A stretch of DNA of 64,000 nucleotides from Bariatricus massiliensis. Its GTDB lineage: Bacteria; Bacillota; Clostridia; Lachnospirales; Lachnospiraceae. The notes under the pieces were generated by a model, which searched no databases, was not told where the DNA came from, and saw nothing but the letters and a program-made list of their open reading frames with translations. The first letter of the stretch is position 1. Each line of letters starts with the position of its first letter. The position numbers and the translations under genes were made by a program. The stretch covers positions 522,938 through 586,937 of the forward strand of contig NZ_LT574837.1 in assembly GCF_900086725.1 (NCBI RefSeq). Direction: 5' to 3'. Positions 24,900 through 31,058 of this stretch are shown piece after piece.

Positions 24900-25490
24900 T
24901 TGGACGAGAACAAATTAGAAGCCAAACTCTTAAAAATCAAAGCGCTTGCCGAGCGCGGTGAGGGAGGGGAACGAGATTCCGCGATTCTACTTTACCAAAA
25001 GCTTCTGAAAAAGTATGACATTGACGAGTCTTCCCTTACGAAGGATAAACTGGGCAAGCACTGGTTTACATATGAGAACGATATTGAAGAGAACCTTTTG
25101 GTACAGATATTTTATATGGTGACAGGTGACGCAGAGTATTTCCGCAGGACGAGCCGAACCCGTGGACATCAGTGTGGATGTATATGTACCGACTTTGAAA
25201 AAACGGAGATTCGATTCTATTTTGAATTTTACCGGGATGCACTGAAAGAAGAACTGGAAGCTTTTTTGATGGCTTTTAAGCTGAAAAACCACTTGTTTCC
25301 AGATGAAAGCGCCCGCTGTTATGTACCAGAGGAAGAGCCTGAGGACAGCGAACTATCCGACATTCTTCTCAAGGCCCAGAAAATTGCCGAGGACATCGAC
25401 AAGTCTAGTCCCGTGAGAATGATTGCAGGCAGCACCCTGACCGTAGATGCGGATGAGGCTTCAGAAGATGTGGAAGAGGAGATATCCTGA
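24900..25490 (+). CDS. DUF2786-like domain protein
   Basis: The 196-residue protein opens with KLLKIKALAERGEGGERDSAILLYQKLLKKYDID, a pattern typical of DUF2786, a small helical domain of unknown role often found in phage and mobile-element proteins. A middle region with Cys residues (GHQCGCICTDFEKTEIRFYFEFYRDALKEEL) and a very acidic tail (about residues 140-196) follow. The start codon is TTG, preceded by AGGGGATAG. It is monocistronic with its own terminator. Function is unknown. Confidence 0.75.
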   Translation: MDENKLEAKLLKIKALAERGEGGERDSAILLYQKLLKKYDIDESSLTKDKLGKHWFTYENDIEENLLVQIFYMVTGDAEYFRRTSRTRGHQCGCICTDFEKTEIRFYFEFYRDALKEELEAFLMAFKLKNHLFPDESARCYVPEEEPEDSELSDILLKAQKIAEDIDKSSPVRMIAGSTLTVDADEASEDVEEEIS

Positions 25491-25513
25491 CAATACTAAT
25501 TTTAATCAAAGAT

Positions 25514-25578
25514 AAAAGCACATGTGCTTTTCAGCCGCCATGGAAAAACGGTTTCTGAAAACTGCATGTGCTTTTTTT
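25514..25578 (+). terminator. Long hairpin terminator
   Basis: AAAAGCACATG pairs with CATGTGCTTTT, and inside it TTTTCAG pairs with CTGAAAA. A run of seven Ts follows on the plus strand. The left arm alone (AAAAGCACATGTGCTTTT) is also a perfect palindrome. Confidence 0.85.
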
Positions 25579-25585
25579 CGAGTGT

Positions 25586-26446
25586 TTATTGGAACAGCAT
25601 GGCCAAAGTTCCCGCTACGATTAGTCCCAGCCCCCACATTGCTTTTCGAGTCAGCCTTTCGTGAAATACGATATAGGAAAAAGCAATCGTCACAAGTATG
25701 CTCAATTTGTCTATAGGTACTACCAGACTTGCCTGTCCTTCCTGAAGAGCACGATAATAACAGAGCCATGAGCCTCCGGTGGCGATGCCGGACAAACAGA
25801 TGAATCTCATTTCTTTTCGTGGTATTTTTCTTAAAGTATTTTGTTTACCTGTAACAAATACTACCAGCCACGCCATGATGAGAACTACAACCGTACGCAC
25901 TGCCGTCCCAAGATTGGACTCTACTCCCGTAATACCTATTTTCCCCAATATTGCCGTAAGGCTGGCAAAAAAGGCAGACAAAAACGCGTACGCAAACCAT
26001 CCCTTTCTGCCCTCTTTTGCCGTCCCTTCTTTTTTCTGAATCATAAGATATGTGCCTGCGGCGATTCCCACTACTCCCGCGGCCTTCCATAGGCCTACCG
26101 GCTCTCCGAGAATGAGCAGCGCCATAAGAATCGTCATTACCGTACTCGATTTGTCGACCGGCACCACTTTATTGATGTCTCCAAGCTGGAGCGCCCGGAA
26201 ATAACACAGCCAAGAGGCCCCGGTGGACAGTCCGGATAAAATCAAGTACAACAATGTCTTTGTGTCTATCTCTCCAATTGTATTTTGCGAGCCTGCCACA
26301 AATACCATAATCCATGAGAAGATAAGAACCACGATTGTTCTGATTGCGGTGGCTACATTGGAGTCTGTCTCCTTAATCCCACATTTAGCCAAAATAGAAG
26401 TGACCCCTGCAAAGACAGCCGAACCTACGGCATACAAAATCCACAT
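25586..26446 (-). CDS. EamA/DMT-family membrane transporter
   Basis: The 286-residue protein has ten predicted TM segments arranged as two EamA repeats. The duplication is easy to see: GLSTGASWLCYFRALQLGDINKVVPVDKSS in the first half parallels GIATGGSWLCYYRALQEGQASLVVPIDKLS in the second. Family members export small metabolites or amino acids; this one cannot be assigned a substrate. GGGAGG precedes the ATG. The next gene upstream is the CDF exporter, 54 bases away, so both may share the NiCo-riboswitch message. Confidence 0.9.
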   Translation of the reverse strand: MWILYAVGSAVFAGVTSILAKCGIKETDSNVATAIRTIVVLIFSWIMVFVAGSQNTIGEIDTKTLLYLILSGLSTGASWLCYFRALQLGDINKVVPVDKSSTVMTILMALLILGEPVGLWKAAGVVGIAAGTYLMIQKKEGTAKEGRKGWFAYAFLSAFFASLTAILGKIGITGVESNLGTAVRTVVVLIMAWLVVFVTGKQNTLRKIPRKEMRFICLSGIATGGSWLCYYRALQEGQASLVVPIDKLSILVTIAFSYIVFHERLTRKAMWGLGLIVAGTLAMLFQ

Positions 26447-26500
26447 GTCATTTTCCTCCCTCGTCTATCTACGTTCCCCATTATTCGCTATTTCAACGGG

Positions 26501-27418
26501 TTATTCCGCGCCAATTCTCATCTCTACTGGATTTACATGTACCATACAATGCTTGACTTCTGGAAAATGCTTCTCCACAGACCGGTGTACATCTTCCGCA
26601 ATGAGATGAGATTCTCGCAGAGACAGGTTCTCATCTGCCCCGATTTCTATGTCTACATATGCCTTTGGCCCGAACATCCGCGTACGAATGACATCCAAAG
26701 ACACCACGCCTTTTCTCTCCAAAACTACTTTCCTCATCTTCTCGATAGTATGCTCATCGCAGGCCTTATCCACCATTTTGTTCATGGCATCTTTAAAGAT
26801 ATCCCATGCCGCTTTACCAATAAACACGCAGATGACCACACTGGCAAGCGGATCCAGAACCGGGAATCCTAACCGCGCCCCGAATATCCCCGCAAAAGCT
26901 CCCACCGAAGAAAGGGCGTCTGAGCGGTGATGCCATGCGTCGGCCATCAATGCCCCAGAATTAATCTTCTTTGCCGCCCCGCGAGTGTACCAATACATCC
27001 ATTCCTTTACAATGATAGACATGACAGCAGCGTAAAGCGCCAGTTTCCCGGGAATCCCGATCTCCCCCATATTACCTGAGGCAATCTTCCTGACTCCCTC
27101 GGCTCCAATTCCTATACCTGTGGCGAACAGTATAACTGCAAGCAAAATCGATGCTACACATTCCATCCGCTCATGCCCATAAGGATGCTCCGCATCCGAT
27201 TTCTTTTCGGCGACCGTCACCCCAATCATGACAATAAAGGTACTGAATACGTCAGAGGCCGAATGGATGGCATCGGAAATCATTGCTCCGGAGTGTGAGA
27301 TGACACCTGCCGCAAACTTGAAGAGCGAAAGCAGCATATTCACAGCCACACTCACAGATGATACCCTCATCGCAGTCCTCTTCTGCTCTGATTGAATTGT
27401 CGCTTCTTCTTTCTTCAA
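26501..27418 (-). CDS. Cation diffusion facilitator exporter, probably Co2+/Ni2+
   Basis: The 305-residue CDF protein has six TM helices (for example SVSVAVNMLLSLFKFAAG) and metal-site signatures SGAMISDAIHSASDVFS and ALMADAWHHRSDALSS. A C-terminal cytoplasmic domain has HLIAEDVHRSVEKHFPEVKHCMVHVNP. It exports divalent metal in exchange for protons. A NiCo riboswitch lies upstream, which makes Co2+ and Ni2+ the likely substrates. The TTG at 27418 is taken as start because GGGAGGT lies eight bases before it. An upstream frame to 27457 has no site. Confidence 0.92.
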   Translation of the reverse strand: MKKEEATIQSEQKRTAMRVSSVSVAVNMLLSLFKFAAGVISHSGAMISDAIHSASDVFSTFIVMIGVTVAEKKSDAEHPYGHERMECVASILLAVILFATGIGIGAEGVRKIASGNMGEIGIPGKLALYAAVMSIIVKEWMYWYTRGAAKKINSGALMADAWHHRSDALSSVGAFAGIFGARLGFPVLDPLASVVICVFIGKAAWDIFKDAMNKMVDKACDEHTIEKMRKVVLERKGVVSLDVIRTRMFGPKAYVDIEIGADENLSLRESHLIAEDVHRSVEKHFPEVKHCMVHVNPVEMRIGAE

Positions 27419-27466
27419 CTTTTTTACCTCCCGAATTTGATTATAATCTCTGCACATAATTGCCTT

Positions 27467-27810
27467 TTCTCCGCCGTGCCGCCACCTCGAAGCTTAGCTT
27501 CTCGGTCGCGGGGCTTCGCCCTATGACAGTGTAGAGAACCCGCCACCGTGCAAGCACTCTGGCGGCTTCTCGCTTTACCACACTTCTTCTCCGCCGTGCC
27601 GCCACCTCGAAGCTTAGCTTCTCGGTCGCGGGGCTTCGCCCTATGACAGCGTAGAGAACCCGCCACCGTGCAAGCACTCTGGCGGCTTCTCGCTTTACCA
27701 TACTTCTTCTCCGCCGTGCCGCCACCTCGAAGCTTAGCTTCTCGGTCGCGGGGCTTCGCCCTATGACAGCGTAGAGAACCCGCCACCGTGCAAGCACTCT
27801 GGCGGCTTTT
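27467..27810 (-). repeat. Tandem array 3: 120-bp hairpin-rich repeat in the CDF exporter leader
   Basis: TTCTCCGCCGTGCCGCCACC begins at 27467, 27587 and 27707: three copies with an exact 120-bp period and almost no differences, the last slightly short. Each has GAAGC/GCTTC, GGGGC/GCCCT and a long stem GAGAA-CCGCCA-GTGC paired with GCAC-TGGCGG-TTCTC. The segment CTCGAAG...TTCTCGGTCGCGGGG aligns with CTCGAAT...TTCTCGGTCATGGG of array 1, so it is a diverged member of the same family. The array lies between the NiCo terminator and the ribosome site. Frames open through it only because 120 is a multiple of three. Confidence 0.95.
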
Positions 27811-27841
27811 CTGCGCTGTCGCACGGCTCAGTTCCAACGCG

Positions 27842-27941
27842 AAAAAAACTGCGGGACATTTTTACTGTCCCGCAGATTCGTGTTATCTGCTGCTGTGTTT
27901 ACAGCCCGGCCCCACGGTGTATCACCGTTACCTGCTCAGTT
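27842..27941 (-). promoter_or_regulatory. NiCo (czcD) riboswitch with terminator
   Basis: Read on the minus strand, the aptamer has ACTGAGCAGG at its 5' end, a hairpin ACGGTG-ATA-CACCGT, GCCGGGCTGT-AAAC-ACAGC, a hairpin GCAGAT/ATCTGC, and GGGACAGT at its 3' end. This is the order and sequence of the conserved core of cobalt/nickel-sensing czcD RNAs. The 3' strand CTGCGGGACA alternatively pairs with TGTCCCGCAG followed by TTTTTTT (27842-27878), so metal binding would prevent termination. Downstream is the CDF exporter. Confidence 0.93.
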
Positions 27942-28016
27942 TGTACTGTAGATTATTGTTGCAGGCTTGTAAGAATATCTTAGCGGCCTGCTTTGCAGTG
28001 CAAAGAGTTTCCTTAT

Positions 28017-28045
28017 ATCTTATGCAAATTGGGGTCGTTTGTCAA
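28017..28045 (-). promoter_or_regulatory. Promoter of the NiCo riboswitch transcript
   Basis: TTGACA (28040-28045), a 17-base spacer and TAAGAT (28017-28022) lie on the minus strand about 75 bases before the aptamer. The intervening transcript can form GCAGGC/GCCTGC and CTTTGCA/TGCAAAG hairpins of unknown role. Promoter, riboswitch and array 3 fill the gap 27419-28079. Confidence 0.85.
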
Positions 28046-28079
28046 TTGAAATATGTAAATAAAATTTAATTTTTTCTTA

Positions 28080-28319
28080 TCAGAGCAGTTTTTGCTGACC
28101 GAACAGCTCTTCCAGCTTAATCTTTAATAGGTCCTTGCTCCTCTGAATCTTCTCACAGAAATTTTCAAAAGCAAATGTTACTTTCTCTAAAAATGTAAGT
28201 GAAGATACTTCCTCATAGGGAAGATGACTCTGGGAGCGCAGCCAATATTCTAATAGCATCCTGCACGCTGCCAGCAGTCCGGCAAATATAACGACACTCA
28301 TCCAAATTCTTTCTAACAT
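28080..28319 (-). CDS. Small one-TM protein of unknown function
   Basis: The 79-residue product has one N-terminal membrane segment (WMSVVIFAGLLAACRMLLEYWL) and a charged, helical cytoplasmic part ending ELFGQQKLL. AGGAG precedes the ATG at 28319 by eight bases; a GTG nine bases upstream is an alternative. No family is recognised. It is isolated between the flavin operon and the NiCo promoter. Confidence 0.65.
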   Translation of the reverse strand: MLERIWMSVVIFAGLLAACRMLLEYWLRSQSHLPYEEVSSLTFLEKVTFAFENFCEKIQRSKDLLKIKLEELFGQQKLL

Positions 28320-28413
28320 AGCTAACACTCCTTTCTCATTGTCCTGTTTTCTTTATTTTAACTCCACGCACATGAATAGTCAATGTTTTTCGCTATTTCT
28401 CATTAATTTTCTG

Positions 28414-28905
28414 TCAATTATCCTTTTTATCATAGGGCTTTACTTCTACACTTTTACTATCAAAGTCAATAAAGAGCTGGTATGCATAGCCGTCTTCGCT
28501 TGTGTCCCATATCTCTACATATTTGGGGGATACCTCAATCAATATTTCTGTATCTTCATGGCTGTATTTGTTATAGCTCTCCCACAGATATTTTTTATAA
28601 CCTTCCTCGAATCTACGTCCCGGCTCATCTACGACAAGCCCTTTATTCTCGGCGATGCCTTCCACCTGCACACCGCTCCAGCACATTGCTACACGAGGAT
28701 TCTCAAATAGCTGCTTTGTCTTTCGAAAGTTTTTGTCTGTCTTAAAATATATCTTGTCATCATAAAAAAGACAGCTTACATTCCTCACCATAACATAGTC
28801 GTTGGAACTGGACGCAAGAGCCATAATCTTGCAGTCTCCCAGCATCTCAAACATTCTTTTTACCGCATCTTCGTAACTTATAGACTTGTCCACACTAAAT
28901 TTCAT
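28414..28905 (-). CDS. Pyridoxamine 5'-phosphate oxidase-family flavin-binding protein
   Basis: The 163-residue protein is a split-barrel PNPOx-like domain: LGDCKIMALASSSNDYVMVRNVSCLFYDDKIYFKTDKN, then PRVAMCWSGVQVEG. Such proteins bind FMN or F420 and reduce unknown substrates. The start at 28905 has AGGAGGAAGAGG before it. An ATG at 28935 lies within the end of ribU. It begins 16 bases after the FMN-riboswitch-controlled ribU, which supports FMN as its cofactor. Confidence 0.88.
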   Translation of the reverse strand: MKFSVDKSISYEDAVKRMFEMLGDCKIMALASSSNDYVMVRNVSCLFYDDKIYFKTDKNFRKTKQLFENPRVAMCWSGVQVEGIAENKGLVVDEPGRRFEEGYKKYLWESYNKYSHEDTEILIEVSPKYVEIWDTSEDGYAYQLFIDFDSKSVEVKPYDKKDN

Positions 28906-28921
28906 TTTCCTCTTCCTCCTC

Positions 28922-29584
28922 TTACTTTTCCACAAATGCTTTGACCGGCCTGCTTATCCGCTTGTAAATCAAGAGGGTCAACACAGATGTCACACCGTAC
29001 TTAATTAAATTGAACGGAAGAATTCCCAGCACGGCCATAGTTCCCACACTCTTCATTGCCGGATTGACGGTACTGCACATAGCAATGATATCCTCCATTG
29101 ACATACCGAATAACTTCACATAGAACGGAATTATCAGATACAGATTTGTAAACACAGCCACTATGGACACGACCAGTGTTCCGGCCGCCATTCCGAGGGC
29201 AGCTATCTTTTTCGTCTTTCTCCTGTGATAGAAGAACAGCGCGGGCATGACATAGGCGCAGCTTAAGATAAGATTCTGAATCTCCCCTGTCCCAAGGGAA
29301 AGACTTCCCTGCATCACCAGCTGAAGCATGATTTTCACGACTATGATCAGAAATGCCGCCACCGGCCCGAACATAAATCCTCCCAATATCTCCATCAGCC
29401 CTGCAAGGTCAAAGGACAAAAAGGGCGGGAGAAACGGCAGTGGAAACCGGAACAGCATAAGTACGGCGCTCACAGCTCCCATGAGTCCGATAAAAGCGAT
29501 TTCCTTAATCCGCATCCGGGATTTGCTTTTGCTCGGCACTGTTGTTTTACGAGTTACATTTTTTTCTTCATTTGTCTTGTTCAT
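28922..29584 (-). CDS. ribU: Riboflavin ECF transporter S component RibU
   Basis: RibU is the membrane substrate-binding subunit that captures riboflavin and works with the shared ECF energising module. The 220-residue protein has about six TM helices after a 30-residue hydrophilic N-terminus, and S-component features: IGLMGAVSAVLMLFRFPLP, GLMEILGGFMFGPVAAF and GILPFNLIKYGVTSVL. The ATG at 29584 has AGGAGGA; the frame upstream runs through the structured leader and is rejected. The FMN riboswitch upstream confirms the assignment. No EcfA/EcfT genes are in this window. Confidence 0.93.
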   Translation of the reverse strand: MNKTNEEKNVTRKTTVPSKSKSRMRIKEIAFIGLMGAVSAVLMLFRFPLPFLPPFLSFDLAGLMEILGGFMFGPVAAFLIIVVKIMLQLVMQGSLSLGTGEIQNLILSCAYVMPALFFYHRRKTKKIAALGMAAGTLVVSIVAVFTNLYLIIPFYVKLFGMSMEDIIAMCSTVNPAMKSVGTMAVLGILPFNLIKYGVTSVLTLLIYKRISRPVKAFVEK

Positions 29585-29600
29585 CCTGACTCCTCCTAGA

Positions 29601-29765
29601 ACATAGGGAACGAAGTCCCCAACTTTCCTATTACAATAACAAAGTGGATAAGTCCACTTCAACTCCCTATATCCCTCACTCATGAGGGACTTGTGCACTT
29701 TGCGCGCCAATGTGCGGCTGCGAAGCAGCTTTCCTCTGCACATTGTGTGCATCCTGCCCGAAGGG
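29601..29765 (-). repeat. Multi-hairpin block in the ribU leader
   Basis: Between the FMN terminator and the ribU ribosome site, about 165 bases hold at least five stems: ATAGGGA/TCCCTAT enclosing AAGTGGA/TCCACTT; CCCTCA/TGAGGG; CAATGTGC/GCACATTG enclosing GCTGC/GCAGC; and GCCC/GGGC. No long open frame is supported. It is not a tandem repeat, but it occupies the same place relative to a regulated terminator as arrays 2 and 3. Confidence 0.7.
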
Positions 29766-29768
29766 CTT

Positions 29769-30005
29769 TTATTATATAGGAAAGTTCAAAGAACTTTCCT
29801 ATATAATAAAATGAACCCGGAACAAGGGTATGCTCCGGGCTGTAAATTTAAACAGAAAATGTCTTTTCTCATCCGGACTATACCGTCGGTTCTGGAATCC
29901 CCGCCGGAGGCTTTTCGCCGCCGTAAATACAGGTCACCAGATCAGCCGCTTTACGCGGGTCATGGACTATACCATCGGTAGGGAATTACACCCTGCCACA
30001 AAGAC
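29769..30005 (-). promoter_or_regulatory. FMN riboswitch with terminator, controlling ribU
   Basis: The minus strand has the RFN element: GGCAGGGTG and TTCCCTACCG, GTCCATGACCCGCG, CTGATCTGGTGA, then CCGACGGTATAGTCCGGATG near the 3' end, closed by GTCTTT/AAAGAC (aptamer 29861-30005). An alternative CCCGGA/TCCGGG pairing links it to a perfect 19-bp hairpin at 29769-29809 ending in TTTTATTAT-like sequence. FMN would turn expression off. Together with the neighbouring entries this accounts for the gap 29585-30123. Confidence 0.95.
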
Positions 30006-30060
30006 TTCAATATTCAATTTTGAAATCAGGTAATGACGTATAACATCATCTGCTTTTTTC

Positions 30061-30089
30061 ATTATATACTTGCAGTATGCATATGTAAA
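30061..30089 (-). promoter_or_regulatory. Promoter of the FMN riboswitch transcript
   Basis: TTTACA (30084-30089), a 17-base spacer and TATAAT (30061-30066) on the minus strand lie about 55 bases before the aptamer. Confidence 0.82.
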
Positions 30090-30123
30090 TAGCCCGCAGA
30101 CATTTTTTGCGGACACCGCTTCC

Positions 30124-31026
30124 TTATTCGGGATTCCAGCTCTTCTTTTTTCTTGTAAAATACAAAATCTCACAAATCATAATCACAACGCTGACCGCTA
30201 TCACCCCAAGGTAGCCATATTTCCATCCCAGTTCGGGCATATTAGTAAAATTCATTCCGTACCATCCGGCAATCAAGGTAAGAGGCAGGAAAATGGTAGT
30301 GACTACGGTAAGAAAGCTCATCACTTTATTCTGCTGCATATCTATCCTCGTCTGATAGAGTTCTCTGATCTGTACCAAATATTCTCTCAGCATCTCCGTA
30401 TGGTTATGCAGCCTCTCTGTGCGGTCCGTATAATGCTTCCACGCGGCGGCCTCATCCTGCTCCAGCTTCCGGCTGGCGTAATCTTCCATAGAGTCTCCTA
30501 TATTCATGAGCTGCTCATAATAAGCATGAAAGCGGTAGAGCTCTTTGCGGTATGATATTGAATATTCATAAAACCGCTCCGGAATTTTCTCCAAAAGAAT
30601 CTCTTCCAGTTCCTCCAGCTGCTCCTCCAGCTCCAGCAGATAGAGGACATCCTCCACCAAAAGATATTCGAAGACATACAAAAGCAGCTGACTTGCTGTA
30701 CATTGCTCCGGCTCGCTGTCCTTGATTTTCTGTATCAGCTCTTTCAGTTCTTTCCCATTGTCAATGAGATAGAGGCAATTATCCTTCAGATAAAAGCCAA
30801 AGCACCATGCATCCCTGTCCTTGCTATTCTTTACCGGTACCTTCATCGTCCCAAGAATACAGTCCTTGAATATCTCCGCCTTACAATACTGTACCGCGCT
30901 CATGTTTTTGAGCAGTGTCCTTCTGTGGGGCAGATGTCCTTCTTCCTTTTGAAATTCTTCTTGAGACATAAGCCTTATCTCCGCACTCTGCCCCTCTAAA
31001 CTTTCATTAAAAATATATTGCTTCAC
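30124..31026 (-). CDS. corA: CorA-family divalent metal transporter
   Basis: CorA proteins are pentameric Mg2+ (or Co2+/Ni2+) channels. The 300-residue protein has a large acidic cytoplasmic domain with a long Glu-rich helix (LEELEEQLEELEE-like) and two C-terminal TM helices. The signature YGMNF lies between them and is followed by an external acidic loop. A GTG start at 31026 has GGAGGA upstream at good distance; an ATG at 31041 with AAAGG is the alternative (305 residues). It follows the hybrid kinase gene and may be cotranscribed with it. Confidence 0.9.
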   Translation of the reverse strand: MKQYIFNESLEGQSAEIRLMSQEEFQKEEGHLPHRRTLLKNMSAVQYCKAEIFKDCILGTMKVPVKNSKDRDAWCFGFYLKDNCLYLIDNGKELKELIQKIKDSEPEQCTASQLLLYVFEYLLVEDVLYLLELEEQLEELEEILLEKIPERFYEYSISYRKELYRFHAYYEQLMNIGDSMEDYASRKLEQDEAAAWKHYTDRTERLHNHTEMLREYLVQIRELYQTRIDMQQNKVMSFLTVVTTIFLPLTLIAGWYGMNFTNMPELGWKYGYLGVIAVSVVIMICEILYFTRKKKSWNPE

Positions 31027-31058
31027 CGGACAATCCTCCATTTAACCTTTCTGTCATT

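Noticed and set aside
27424..27837. Open frames that give a triplicated Arg-rich peptide across array 3
   Set aside because: They exist only because the 120-bp period is a multiple of three. The sequence is explained by conserved hairpins, and there is no ribosome site.
27842..28022. A 6S-like or other stand-alone structured ncRNA upstream of the CDF gene
   Set aside because: The motif order ACTGAGCAGG, GCCGGGCTG, GGGACAGT and the overlapping terminator fit the NiCo riboswitch, which also suits the downstream exporter.
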